From Siderastrea radians (lineage: Eukaryota; Cnidaria; Anthozoa; Scleractinia; Rhizangiidae), in NCBI GenBank assembly GCA_964017195.1, contig OZ024887.1, positions 9,302,160 to 9,366,159 of the forward strand: 64,000 bases of DNA, given 5' to 3'. The first letter of the stretch is position 1. Every line of letters begins with the position of its first letter. Under the pieces are notes generated by a model that searched no databases, had not been told where the DNA came from, and saw only the letters and a program-made list of their open reading frames with translations. Below, in pieces: positions 1-22,599 of the stretch. Position numbers and translations under genes: made by a program.

Positions 1-1
1 A

Positions 2-3000
2 ACAAAGCAGTCCGGACAGCTAGTAGCAAGGAAGACGCCCCTAGGATGGGTACTGTTCGGAGGCAGTTCATCAGGTACCGAGGCAGCTAGTCAAATCTAT
101 CACGTGGCGTACGCAACACCAGTGGAGTTAACCGATTTTTGGAAGACCGAGGTCATGGGGGTAGAAGTGAAACCCTGCATCTGCGACGCGGACAAGTTAA
201 GTCAAATTGAGAGAGAAGAAGCTGAGATTATTAGCAATTCATGTAAGAAAATTGGAGACCAGTGGCTAGTCCCATACCCCTGGAAAAAGAACCCGAAGCT
301 TCTCCCAGATAACAAGGCCGTAGCAACAAAACGACTGGAGGCTACGGAGCGACGACTAAAGAAAAATCCTGAGCATGCTACCGCGTACAACAAGCAAATG
401 AATGAGATGTGTGAAATGGGGTTTGCCAGAAAGCTCACAGAGGACGAGTTGACAAGCTATCAGGGACCCGTGCATTACATAAGTCACCATGAAATAGTTC
501 GCCCTGGGAACCGAAGCACCCCAATCCGTATTGTTTTCAATTCTTCTTCCAGTTATCAAGGACATGTTCTCAATGACTATTGGATGAAAGGGCCGGACTT
601 GTTAAATGACTTGTTTGGAGTTATTCTGCGATTCAGGGAGAGAGAATGTGCATTAATGGGAGACTTGTCCAAGATGTACCACCGGGTCTTAATACCGGAA
701 GTGCCAGATCAACATGTTCATCGCTATCTATGGCGAAACATGGAAACTGAAAGACCGCCAGATGTCTATGTCAAAACGGTTTTGACATTTGGAGATAAAC
801 CCGCACCAGCTATGGCGCAAATTGCGTTGAGGAAAACTGCAGAGGAAGGAGAGGAGTTCTATCCCGAGGCAGCGAAGGTGCTGAAGGAAGACGTATACAT
901 GGATGACATTTGCCACTCAGAGGACACTGTACAAGAAACTCGAAAGGTAGCTGAAGACTTAGACAAGATCTTAATGAAGGGAGGTTTCAGTGTGAAAAAC
1001 TGGAAATCAAACAAGCCATTGACACCCGTTAACGAGGATTCAAGCGAAGAAGAAACGAAGGTGTTCCATACAACGAGTCCTGGAGAAGACGATAGTGTCT
1101 TAGGAACAGCATGGAATAGTGCGACAGACACCATCTCCCTGAAAGTCCGTTCAGACCTCCTGAAACTCTCCGCAACAGATCATCAAAGAATGGAGGAAAT
1201 CAAGCTAACAAAGAGAATGTTGCTAAGGAACATAGCGAAGATTTACGACCCCATCGGATTAGCAGCTGCGCTCACCATCCGCGCCAAGATTGGAATGCAA
1301 GAGCTCTGGAGAATGGGTTTCGACTGGGATGATGAGTTACCGCTACAGGTGAAGACAAAGTGGGTGCAACTCCTGGATGAAATGCAAGAGCTTGGCAATG
1401 TTACATTTGCAAGGTGTCTTCTAACAGCCGGAGCCGTGGAGCCGCCACTCCTGTGCGTCTTCTCAGATGCGTCAACCGAAGCTTTTGGATGTTGCGCATA
1501 CATCAGGAAGAGGAATCCAGACAGCACTTATGAAGTTAAACTAGTAGCTGCTAAGTCACGAGTGGCCCCCCTCAAACAGTTGACCGTCCCGCGCCTTGAG
1601 TTGCAAGCCGCGGTACTCGCCTCCCGACTCGCCAAGACAATACGGGAGGAGTCTAGGATACAGTTCAAGTCCGTCCACTTTTTCACAGACAGTACTATCA
1701 CCCTGGCTTGGATAAAGAGCCCTTCACGCGCCTTCAAGCCGTTCGTATCTGCAAGAATTGGAGAGTTCCAAAGTAATTCCGAACCAAGTCAGTGGAGGCA
1801 TATTCCTGGAGAGGTAAACGTGGCTGACGACTTGTCCAGAGGAATTAGCGTTCAGGATTTGACGGGGAGATGGAGTGATGGGCCAGAGTTTCTACGACTT
1901 CCGGAAGAACTCTGGCCACAGCCAGACGCAGCGCAGGCACCCCCAGAAGAGCACATGGAGCGCCGGCGAGCAGAAACGGTTTGCCAGGTGAAGATAGCTG
2001 AAAATCCGATTGACCCTCAAGCGTTTTCCAGCTGGAGGAGACTGATTAGAGTCACAGCGCGTATAAGGAGACTGGCCGAGAAAATACGTCTCAGGAAACA
2101 CGCCCAAGAGGGGCGCCAGGGTCCGCTAACCCCCGAGGAACTTCTGCAAGCAGAATTATACTGGATCAAAGATGCACAGAAAAGCCTACATGATCGCATG
2201 GCAAAAGGCGAGTTCAAGACACTGAGCCCCTTCAGTGACGACAAGGGAATTATCAGAGTTGGAGGAAGACTGGAGAAAGCCATTGTGTCCTACGAGACGA
2301 AACACCCCGCCCTGCTCCCGAGTACACACTGGATATCACTCTTGATAACACGACACATGCATCAATTCGGCCATCCAGGAGTGGTTACTACAACCGCCAA
2401 GACAAGACAGCAATACTGGATCTTGAAGGCCAACAAGCTGAGCAAATTGGTGAAATCCCGTTGTGTTTTCTGCAGAGAAATGGCGCATAAGGCCGAGGAG
2501 CAACTGATGGTTGACCTGCCCGATCTACGTCTGGCTCCGCATACCCCGCCATTCTACTATACTTCCTGTGATTACTTCGGACCTTACAATGTCAAGATTG
2601 GAAGAAACAAACAGATGAAGCACTATGGCGTAATATTTACCTGCCTGAACACGCGAGCAGTCCACCTGGAGTTAGCCGTGGACTTATCTACGATGGAATT
2701 CATGCAAGTCTTGCGGAGATTTTTCTCCATTCGAGGTCATCCAGCGCTCATGATGAGTGACAACGGGTCACAGATGGTTGGAGCAGAGAGAGAGTTACGA
2801 GAGATGATCGAAGGTTGGGATGTTGACGAGCTCAATACGTTTTGTGCGGAAAAAGGAATCCAATGGAAGTTTGTTACACCTGCAGCTCCGCATCAGAATG
2901 GCTGTGCTGAGTCTCTCGTAAAGACGTGCAAGAAAGCGCTGAAAGGTGCAATAGGTGACCAAGTGTTAACGCCGTTTGAGTTATACACCTGTCTGATGGA

Positions 3001-3058
3001 AGTCGGTAACCTCGTCAACCAACGCCCGATCGGTCACATTCCTAACGACCCCGGATGA
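2..3058 (+). CDS. pol: BEL/Pao pol polyprotein (partial, frameshifted at 3' end)
   Basis: Reverse transcriptase, RNase H and integrase of a BEL/Pao element, which copy the RNA and insert the cDNA. The frame is open from base 2 with no need for an internal start, so this is the continuation of an upstream polyprotein (end of an aspartic protease region). Numbering from the GTG at 104: RT has GDLSKMYHRV near 186 and the catalytic YMDD at 265-268; RNase H starts at FSDAS (about 453) with DSTITLAWIK near 529; integrase has an HHCC zinc site (TRHMHQFGH to CVFC, about 750-790) and a DDE triad at about D823, D886 and E936. The frame stops at 3058 just after a RPIGHIPNDP segment, where family members continue into the C-terminal domain found in the next frame. 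This points to a small indel around 3050. Confidence 0.92.
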   Translation, partial: TKQSGQLVARKTPLGWVLFGGSSSGTEAASQIYHVAYATPVELTDFWKTEVMGVEVKPCICDADKLSQIEREEAEIISNSCKKIGDQWLVPYPWKKNPKLLPDNKAVATKRLEATERRLKKNPEHATAYNKQMNEMCEMGFARKLTEDELTSYQGPVHYISHHEIVRPGNRSTPIRIVFNSSSSYQGHVLNDYWMKGPDLLNDLFGVILRFRERECALMGDLSKMYHRVLIPEVPDQHVHRYLWRNMETERPPDVYVKTVLTFGDKPAPAMAQIALRKTAEEGEEFYPEAAKVLKEDVYMDDICHSEDTVQETRKVAEDLDKILMKGGFSVKNWKSNKPLTPVNEDSSEEETKVFHTTSPGEDDSVLGTAWNSATDTISLKVRSDLLKLSATDHQRMEEIKLTKRMLLRNIAKIYDPIGLAAALTIRAKIGMQELWRMGFDWDDELPLQVKTKWVQLLDEMQELGNVTFARCLLTAGAVEPPLLCVFSDASTEAFGCCAYIRKRNPDSTYEVKLVAAKSRVAPLKQLTVPRLELQAAVLASRLAKTIREESRIQFKSVHFFTDSTITLAWIKSPSRAFKPFVSARIGEFQSNSEPSQWRHIPGEVNVADDLSRGISVQDLTGRWSDGPEFLRLPEELWPQPDAAQAPPEEHMERRRAETVCQVKIAENPIDPQAFSSWRRLIRVTARIRRLAEKIRLRKHAQEGRQGPLTPEELLQAELYWIKDAQKSLHDRMAKGEFKTLSPFSDDKGIIRVGGRLEKAIVSYETKHPALLPSTHWISLLITRHMHQFGHPGVVTTTAKTRQQYWILKANKLSKLVKSRCVFCREMAHKAEEQLMVDLPDLRLAPHTPPFYYTSCDYFGPYNVKIGRNKQMKHYGVIFTCLNTRAVHLELAVDLSTMEFMQVLRRFFSIRGHPALMMSDNGSQMVGAERELREMIEGWDVDELNTFCAEKGIQWKFVTPAAPHQNGCAESLVKTCKKALKGAIGDQVLTPFELYTCLMEVGNLVNQRPIGHIPNDPG

Positions 3059-3083
3059 CGGTACGTACCTGTGCCCAAACGAC

Positions 3084-3461
3084 ATGCTGCTAGGACGAGC
3101 TTCATCGACAGTACCACAGGGACCGTTCAAGGAAACGAGGAATCCACGGCGCAGGGTAGAGTTCATTCAACGGATTGTGGACTCGTTCTGGAAGCGCTGG
3201 GCCAGAGATGTTTTCCCGACACTCATTCCGAGGAAGAGATGGCACACTGAGCGACGCAATGTACGAGTTGGTGATGTCGCAGTACTTTCAAATGACAACA
3301 AAGCTATCAGAGGAAAGTGGACCATCTGCAGAGTGATAGAAGTCTACCCTGGTCCAGACGGTCGAGTCAGGAACGTGAAAGTGAAGACAGCAGAATCAGA
3401 GTACCTCAGGCCGATCACCAAGATCGCTATTATCTGCCCTGCTGAAGGATACGATTGCTGA
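3084..3461 (+). pseudogene. BEL/Pao integrase C-terminal domain (DUF5641-like), displaced frame
   Basis: This frame encodes the C-terminal domain that normally follows the BEL/Pao integrase core, with the usual RVGDVAVL and GKWTICRVIEVYPGPDG stretches and a LRPITKIAII end. It lies one frame off the upstream pol frame and its similarity extends back to about 3052, so it is the tail of the same protein after a single-base frameshift rather than a separate gene. The stop at 3459-3461 is about 40 bp before the 3' LTR, as expected for BEL/Pao. Confidence 0.85.
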
Positions 3462-3500
3462 GCTGAATGAAAAGGACTACGCCCTTTTCGGGGCGGAGAA

Positions 3501-3990
3501 TGTTTCGATAAAAACTAGTGATTCGTTGATTAATAATTGATTGACTGCGAGAATCAGAACATGCACATGCTTTAGTTAATAATTATACAGTATTTGATAT
3601 TGATTGACAATGCACGCACAAAGTGATGCGAGTAAGGACTTGATTTAGTCGGATCGGAACTGTTGAGCTAGCCAGGATTATACGTACACGAACAGCTAAC
3701 CAGGATTTATTAAGAAACGTCGCTAACCAGGATTAAGAAGCAAACATTGTTAACCAGGATCCAATTTAACCCGCCACAGAAGTAAGTGATAATTTACATA
3801 GGATTTGTACTATGGCATTGCAAGTTGTAATGTAAGTCAGGAAATTTAAGACGCGCTTATATTTTGGTTTTAGATCGAATAAATTATCTCAGAATCCGCA
3901 ACTGTAATCAACTACAAGAACCACCAAATAAATCAGGAGCAAGAATTATACGATATGTGGCTGGTTTATACTGAGTAATCCGAGGGAACA
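3501..3990 (+). repeat. 3' LTR of the BEL/Pao element
   Basis: Starts TGTTTCGATA directly after the purine-rich tract GGGGCGGAGAA and ends GGGAACA, giving TG...CA termini over 490 bp. An AATAAA lies at 3878-3883. Four copies of GCTAACCAGGATT occur inside it (see separate entry). The 5' LTR is outside the window, so the borders rest on the TG/CA ends and the polypurine tract only. Confidence 0.75.
3667..3760 (+). repeat. Four regularly spaced GCTAACCAGGATT motifs in the LTR
   Basis: Copies begin at 3667, 3695, 3722 and 3749, a spacing of 28, 27 and 27 bp. They share (G)CTAACCAGGAT with one or two changes; the sequence between copies is not conserved. The regular period suggests an enhancer-type repeat in the LTR rather than chance; the function is inferred. 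Confidence 0.7.
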
Positions 3991-4100
3991 GTTGCATTTG
4001 TACTAATAACAATCAATTCTGTTGCTGGTATACAAAACAATACAATACAATGACTGTTGTCGTCCATCCGTGTTTCTAAATGATTGACAGGCAAAAACTA

Positions 4101-4215
4101 TGACAAATCGCGATTTAACTCTATGGTGTGATCGAAAACATTAAATCGCGATTCTCCGCGCTAAATCGTGATTACCCTTCAAGCGTGACTTGGAGGTCAA
4201 ATCACGGTTTAACCG
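4101..4215. repeat. Cluster of AAATCGCGATT-type palindromes
   Basis: Between the LTR and the next element, AATCGCGATTT, TTAAATCGCGATT, TAAATCGTGATTA and AAATCACGGTTTAA occur within about 115 bp. They are variants of one palindromic core. No gene is seen in 3991-4539 and no function is assigned. Confidence 0.5.
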
Positions 4216-4557
4216 TATACAATCATTGTGACCACAGGCAATTTTAATGTTACAACAAAGTTAAATCCCATTTATTCGCATTCATATTCCATTATCTGTT
4301 GCTTCCAGCCACCTTCCCGTACGTTCATTCGCCCTCGCATACCCCTAATTTTAACCCTTATAATGGAGCGATTCGCTCTGACGAAGGGCCGGAACGCTCG
4401 AAACGTCAGCTTTCAATTTCTCTACGGTGGCCAGTTTACCTTATCATCTTAGTTGATAAATCCAAAGTTTTATATGATATACTTCGTGATAATTCCGAAT
4501 CGTTCAGTTTATAAAAAGTGATTTTGCTTCACTATCCTGGGGTCAATTTAACAAAAC

Positions 4558-4820
4558 TTTTACACTTGTAATTAACAAGTCGGACCATTGTATTTACAAG
4601 CGCAGACGAAAACGAGTTTCATAAACATCGTTAGTCCAAGTTACAAGTGTCCGACTTGTAATTACAGGTGTAGCGCTACACATGTAAAGTATTTTAAGTA
4701 TCAAATTTAAGAAAACTTTTACAAGAATCCGACTTGTATTTTTACAAGAGTCCAACTTGCAAATCACAAGTGCAAATTACAAGTGGCATGTCACTTGTAA
4801 ACATTGGGTATGTCTTGTAA
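4558..4820. repeat. Left subterminal TTACAAGT iterons
   Basis: About ten copies in either orientation of TTACAAGT and close variants, several preceded by TTTTAC or followed by CGGAC/CCGAC. They are mirrored at the right end of the same element. Such subterminal arrays are known transposase binding sites in several DNA transposon families; here that role is inference. Confidence 0.65.
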
Positions 4821-6472
4821 AAAGCGTATTTTTGTGACAAAATATGTTTTCCTCTAGCAAAGAAGAACTCGACGAGCTGCTGAGGCATCTAATATCCGGC
4901 AACCTAGGAATTTCGAGGAAAGGCGGCTGTTAGACAAGGAAAATCCAAGGGAATTTCAGGTGAATTTTCGTCTCTCTGGCGACGCTTTCGCTCATCTTTT
5001 GGAATAAATAAACCTGCGATTAGAGTAGACATTGGCATAGATTAAGGTGGCCCGATACTATTTATTTGCGTGAGGGGCAACTGTTTTGAAATCATTTTTT
5101 TAGCTGCTCAACAGCGTTCGATTGCTGGAATATTTTAGACGCTGACAAAGGAATGCTTGAAGTTTATCAAAAGCGTACTTTTATTGAGATCGATACCAAT
5201 ACATGAAAATTTTCAGTAATTTTCTTGAACGTGGTTTTCAAAGAAAATGCGTATTATCGGGAAAATGAAAAGACGTTTTTCCTTCATATTACTCTGAACA
5301 GGTGCTGGAACCTCAAAGATTTCAGGGACCAAGTTTTAGATAAATCGGCTCCACACAACCTTTATAACAAACGGTGATTAAAATAGTTATTAGAATATTT
5401 TGTACACGCATTTAGCCATAATTACTACGAAAAGGATTAAAGCAACAAAGAATCGCACTTACTAGAACAAAGGTAAATATGTCTTGTAACTTATGTATCA
5501 GAGTCAAAGCGATAAGGAACGGTTTTGTCGACATTATACGGTAAAGCGAAAGCACGCCTTGCCGGAAAAAATTATAGCAACCACGTTGTTTTCCAGGTTT
5601 CGCTCAATTTTCTGCTCTTTTTGTCTTATTTCATAAAACCGTCCTGAGCGCCCATAAAACAGTCGATAACAAAGCTCCTGACGAGATTTTGCCGTATTCT
5701 GACAATGCACTTTTCAGAATAAGGCAGCAAATTCGGGTCACTCGCGAACTGCTCGACCAAACTGCTCTGATAACCATTTTGTTGAAAAACCAAATCAATA
5801 TCACACATACTGTTTTGGAATTCTGCACGGGACGATTTGTCACATCTTCCCCTTGGGAGTCCACCTTGCGGAATAATTTGAATAAAAGGATCAATTTAAT
5901 TCATCCCTTTATTCAAATTATTCCCCAAGGTGGACTCCCAAGGGGCACATGTGACAAGTCGTCCCGTGCAGAATTCCAAAACAGCATGTGTGGTATTGAT
6001 TTGTTTTTTTTTTTTTTCAAAAAAAATGGTTTTAAGAGCAGTTTGGTTGAGCAGCTTGCGAGTGACCCGAATTTGCTGCCTTATTTTTGAAAAGCGTATT
6101 GTCAGAATATGGCAAAATCTGGTCAGGAGCTTTGTTATCGACTGTTTTGTGGGTGCTTACGACGGTTTTATGAAATAAGACTATAATTTTTATCGGCAAG
6201 GCGTGCTTATCGCTTTGACTCTGATACATTAGTTACAAGACATTATTTTCCCTTTGTTCTAGTAAGTGCGATTCTTTGTTGCTTTAATCCTTTTCGTAGT
6301 AATTATGGCTAAATGCATGTACATAATATTCTAATAACTATTTTTATCACTGAACATTAATATATGAAAATTCATATATTTGAACTGCGGATAAAGATAG
6401 AATTATGTGAAGATCATCGCAGTGAAGGTGTTTCAACCTAAGCGGTTGAAAAGAAGAAACCTGAAAAAATTC

Positions 6473-6532
6473 AGGCTTGAACGGGAATCGAACCCATGAC
6501 CTCTGCGATACCGGTGCAGCGCTCTAACCAAC
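6473..6532 (-). repeat. Opposed truncated tRNA-like copy
   Basis: Reverse-strand partner of the 6600-6671 sequence. It matches from the discriminator end back through the anticodon and D arm but is cut after AGTTGGTT, so the 5' acceptor strand is missing. Confidence 0.7.
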
Positions 6533-6599
6533 TATTAATGTTCATTTATTCACCATCTACGGGATAAACACGAACTCTCAATTGACCAGCTCCCAGTTT

Positions 6600-6671
6600 G
6601 CTTGATAGCTCAGTTGGTTAGAGCGCTGCACCGGTATCGCAGAGATCATGGGTTCGATTCCCGTTCAAGCC
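6600..6671 (+). repeat. tRNA-like sequence, Thr(GGT)-like, inside a MITE
   Basis: About 72 nt with a matching acceptor stem (GCTTGAT / TTCAAGC), A box TAGCTCAGTTGG and B box GGTTCGATTCC. The anticodon position reads GGT, but base 33 is C instead of T and the last anticodon-stem pair is A-C. It sits inside a foldback element next to an opposed partial copy, so it is a tRNA-derived module and probably not a working tRNA. Confidence 0.7.
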
Positions 6672-7104
6672 TGAATTTTTTCAGGTTTCTTCTTTTCAAC
6701 TGCTTAGGTTGAAACACCTTCACTGCGATGATCTTCACATAATTCTATTTTAATCACTGTTTGTTATAAGGGTTGTGTGGAGCCGATATATCTAAAACTT
6801 GGTCCCTGAAATCTTTGAGGTTCCAGCACCTGTTCAGAGTAATATGAAGGAAAAACGTCTTTTCATTTTCCCGATAATACGCATTTTCTTTGAAAACCAC
6901 GTTCAAGAAAATTGCTAAAAATTTTCGTATATTCTTATCGATGTCAATAAAAAAAACGCTTTGATAAACTTCAAGCATTCCTTTGTCAGCGTCTAAAATA
7001 TCCCAGCAATCGAATGCTGTTGAGCAGCTAAAAGTTTGATTTCAAAATACTTGCCCCTCACGCAAATAAATAGTATCGGGCCATCTTAAAGCAGAGAGAT
7101 TGGA

Positions 7105-7300
7105 TTGTACACTTGTAACCTACAAGTGCATTCAAGCGGAGTTTACAATTTTAGGGCTACAATTGTAATTTACTCTTGTATCTGACTCGTGCTACACGTG
7201 TAAGTTCCAGAGACAGTAGAAAATTATTTTATTAAATTCTTGTATTTACAAGTTGGACTTTACACGTGTAATTTACACGTGTAAAAATTACAAGTGTGGT
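7105..7300. repeat. Right subterminal TTACAAGT iterons
   Basis: ACTTGTAACCTACAAGTG, CTTGTATTTACAAGTT, ACACGTGTAATTTACACG and ATTACAAGTGTGG repeat the motif of the left end in inverted arrangement, just inside the terminal TTAAATTGACCC. Confidence 0.6.
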
Positions 7301-7319
7301 TTCTTTATTAAATTGACCC

Positions 7320-8355
7320 TTGTTTTCACATTCGCACATTTAACATCCACATTTACCAATTTGTATGATGCATATGCAGAGCCAATGTTTTGCTTATTAA
7401 AGCTTATTGCAATTATTTTTGTGAGGTTCAAGTTGCCCTCGCAGTCTTTGTTGCTTATGTCCCTATAAAGATGGTTTGTCTGTGTCACCCACTACAACGT
7501 ACAAGTCTTAAAATCAAGCTTGAAAAGTTTTACCCTAAAGTATTCGGGCGCGCTGTTATTGGAGTCGACGAAAATGAGATGCAGGATTCATCTTTTTAAC
7601 AAAGCACTGTTTGAAGATGAGAATCAATATATTTATTTTTCTTTGACTTTGAATTGACAATACTTTTCCGTTCAACATTCTCATAGGGCAGAATGCATGG
7701 ACAGCATTAATTATTCATAATCAGCGAAGCGGCAAATTTGAACCCGAGCGCCTCTACAATAAGAGAGGAAAAGGCCAAAATCGGCCCAGTAGCCTTGATA
7801 AAACTTGCTTCTCTGATTTCAATAAGTAAAAATCTAACAACCCACGCGCGGATTTTTGAAGACGAATGTTGTAGCTACATTTTAAGGCTAAAACGAAGAA
7901 GATTTAACAAGCACAAGGGATGTTCTTTTGCATTTAAAAATACAGTAAAATTGGCCTTTTTTGTATGGGGGCCGTTTTCAAAAGCGAATTTCTGAAAATG
8001 TTTACTGAATTTAAAAAACCGCACGCACGGAAAATGAAAACTTGATCTTTTATTAACAAGAATCCGTGTAAAGTTTAAGAATTGGTGAACGGGAACCACT
8101 GTTCTTTTCGGTTTGAAAACTGCTAGTTGGATTTGCGTTTAAAAATGGCGCGTTTCGAGCGAGCGAGCTATTGTTTTAAGACTTCGACTAAATAACAGTG
8201 GTCACCAAGACTAAAACAATACCCATTCAAAAAAGCCACTCAAGTGAAAAATAGTTTACGCTTGCCGCAAATTTTAAAACTGAGCTTAGTGTACAAGCTG
8301 ACTTAATCGAACCGCCGACTGCAATGGATAACATTCAAAAGTTCACACTGACGAC
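7320..8355. other. AT-rich stretch without recognised genes
   Basis: Only short frames without recognisable domains or splice-supported exons. I looked on the minus strand for further exons of the gene that starts at 21567 and found none I could support. Confidence 0.4.
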
Positions 8356-8574
8356 GTGTCGGCCGACACATCGGCAAAAGCAAGAGAAACACTCGTTCAC
8401 CGTCTGATTACAACGCACATTCTTCCTGGAACTGTGATCTACTCTGATCAATTTTCTCCGTACATCCCACTGAACCAGCTCGGATACATTCACTTGTCAG
8501 TGAATCACTCACTCACTTGTGAGCGCTCAGGCATTTGGCAACCATCCTTTAAATTCACTTACCGGCTGTTTTAG
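8356..8574 (+). pseudogene. ISXO2/Merlin-like transposase fragment
   Basis: The translation contains LITTHILPGTVIYSDQF followed by YIPLNQLGYIHLSVNHS. This resembles the central DDE block of the ISXO2-like (IS1595/Merlin) transposase domain, where a PGT-IYSD-x-W-x-AY and a GY-x-H-x-VNHS pattern are typical. The D of IYSD would be a catalytic acid. The similarity fades after VNHS and no upstream domain is visible, so this is a decayed fragment of about 55 codons. Confidence 0.55.
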
Positions 8575-9132
8575 ATACACGACAGTTAAGCATCCGAAGA
8601 CAGAACTAGAAAGGTTGTTTATAGTTCGTTGTCCCTTCAGCGCGCAAGCTGCACACAGTGAAAGAATTGTTTTATTTACGACACTATCGTCTTGCTCGCG
8701 CAGATACAATGAAGATCAATGAAATGAGCTTTGTTTCCAATGTTACAAATTCACATTCGACACAATGAAACCTCCTTAAAGCAAATGAAAAATCCATTAA
8801 GCGAAAATGAGTTAATGCGTGGATGTTTGACTTTCGCGAAACAAACCAAAAACACTCGTGCGGTGAGTTATATTGATATTTAAATCACAAAAGTGCGTTG
8901 AGTTCATTGAAACAAAGAAAGAAACGATAGGCGCTGAGTTCACTGTTTAGTTTACCGCCTCATCATGAGCTAATGAGTATTGTCGCGCGTTCATAGCAAC
9001 CAATGAAAACAGCTCGTTCGAAGCACCTATTAATATTAACAAGCGTCATGACAGACCTATACACTTTTTCCAACTGTAAGTAAATGTCCCGAGAACAATA
9101 GGCATTCTACGCTATGTTTTTTGTTTCCTTAC
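8575..9132. other. Intergenic or intronic, nothing recognised
   Basis: No coding segment or repeat identified. Because the last exon seen (9133-9303) ends in a splice donor, this stretch is intronic if further exons lie to the left. Confidence 0.4.
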
Positions 9133-21567
<12,435 letters not shown>

Positions 21568-22040
21568 TCAGACAAAACTCTACCACGCCACTCTTCACAG
21601 TTGAAGGTTATGTACTGTGCTAGATTTAAAACAAGCACAATTATTGAGAGCCAAGGAAGAGAAATTTATGTAATGTGCCTGCTGTGACTTCTTAATGACA
21701 TACGGCATCTTGAGATCTGTTTGGCACACACTCATCTTCTTTATGCCCTGTGGTCCGTGAAACTGCGCAAGCGTTATGACCCGTATGTACTAAAAACTGT
21801 TTGTGCTATGTTGCCGTACCCACTGATGCCCGAGATCTTCGCAACAATCATTTACCTTAATCGACATTATATCATTGATTATTTTACATATAGCAGCAGT
21901 TATATTCAAACTCAGCACTGTAAATTTGCAGCCTTTATACGTCCATGTCTATATACACTTTGTTGCGTTCTTCACAAAGCTTACAGTTTTAAGCGGTGAG
22001 CTTGAGGTCACTTCGTTTACGTGTACATACAATTGTACGT
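21568..22040. other. 5' flank of the 15-exon host gene
   Basis: No gene recognised. The promoter of the minus-strand gene should lie here, but I see no convincing TATA or initiator. Confidence 0.35.
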
Positions 22041-22088
22041 ATGATAATGGAGTGACGACTGTGAGAAATGTGTTAAAAGAAGAAATGT

Positions 22089-22150
22089 TGAACCCATGAC
22101 CTTCCAGATGCCAGATGGATGCTCTAACCACTGAGCTATGGGAAACTCGT
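22089..22150 (-). repeat. Opposed partial tRNA-like copy
   Basis: Reverse-strand match to 22347-22410, covering T arm, anticodon arm and D arm. Confidence 0.65.
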
Positions 22151-22346
22151 GGTGAGCGAGGCCATATAACTAGGTTCATATGTGACATAGGCCTGCTTAC
22201 TGCAGGCCTGCTTACTGCATAATGGAGTGACGACTGTGAGAGATGTGTGAAAAGAAGAAATGTTGAATCAGTCGTGATTACTCAGAAAAAATCTGAGTCC
22301 TCCCAACGGGAGTCGAACCTAGTTATATGGCCTCGCTCACCACGAG

Positions 22347-22419
22347 TCCCCCATAGCTCAGTGGTTAGAGCATCCAACTGGCATCTGGAAGGTCATGGGT
22401 TCGACTCCCGTCGGGAGGA
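22347..22419 (+). repeat. tRNA-like sequence, Ala(GGC)-like, inside a MITE
   Basis: A box TAGCTCAGTGG, anticodon position GGC with T33, B box GGTTCGACTCC. The last anticodon-stem pair is A-C, the same defect as in the Thr-like copy near 6600. It is embedded in an inverted repeat, so I call it a tRNA-derived repeat. Confidence 0.7.
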
Positions 22420-22599
22420 CTCAGATTTTTTCTGAGTAATCACGACTGATTCAACATTTCTTCTTTTAACACACAATTGTACGTCATTAAATTCAATTGT
22501 ATTAACGTCGCTATTGATGGTCATTGTTACTGGAACAGCCTAGCTGGTTTCAATTTAACGGACACCGTTCTCTTCTCGTTGTGTTTGGTTTTCTAGCCA

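Larger units (their letters stand above)
1..3990 (+). mobile_element. BEL/Pao LTR retrotransposon, 3' part
   Basis: The pol reading frame is already open at the left edge, so gag and the 5' LTR lie outside the window. Pol domains run in BEL/Pao order (end of protease, RT, RNase H, integrase, C-terminal domain), followed by a purine-rich tract and a 490 bp 3' LTR. With only one LTR visible I cannot date the insertion or see the target duplication. One frameshift near 3045-3080 separates integrase from its C-terminal domain, so this copy is probably dead. Confidence 0.9.
6345..6751. mobile_element. Nested foldback insertion carrying two opposed tRNA-like sequences
   Basis: It interrupts the right arm of the surrounding palindrome. 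Comparison with the intact left arm shows the join, and both sides carry CTATTTT (6338-6344 and 6745-6751), a likely 7 bp target duplication. The insert is itself an inverted repeat: 6404-6532 matches the complement of 6609-6740, and each arm contains a tRNA-like sequence. Confidence 0.7.
4540..7319. mobile_element. Foldback DNA element, about 2.8 kb, non-autonomous
   Basis: The ends are inverted copies of GGGTCAATTTAA. Both ends (4558-4820 and 7105-7300) are crowded with TTACAAGT/ACTTGTAA motifs. The interior is a giant imperfect palindrome centred near 5895: 5040-5888 is matched in reverse complement by 5903-7085. The right arm is interrupted by a second insertion at 6345-6751. No transposase is encoded; the short frames inside are mirror images of each other and are not genes. 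No clear target duplication was found. Confidence 0.8.
22041..22470. mobile_element. Foldback element with opposed Ala(GGC)-like tRNA sequences
   Basis: Same design as the 6.3 kb insertion: a plus-strand tRNA-like sequence at 22347-22419 and an opposed partial copy at 22089-22150, flanked by inverted AGTCGTGATTACTCAGAAAA / TTTTCTGAGTAATCACGACT. A segment starting ATAATGGAGTGACGACTGTG is directly repeated at 22041 and 22218. Confidence 0.7.

Noticed and set aside
5626..6178. Several coding frames that repeat the same peptides on opposite strands
   Set aside because: They are the two arms of one palindrome read in opposite directions, with no transposase or other known domain.
6600..6671. Functional tRNA-Thr gene
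   Set aside because: C at position 33, an A-C pair in the anticodon stem, and location inside a foldback repeat with an opposed partial copy. Listed as a tRNA-derived repeat.
22347..22419. Functional tRNA-Ala gene
   Set aside because: Same stem defect, poor acceptor pairing and the same repeat setting.
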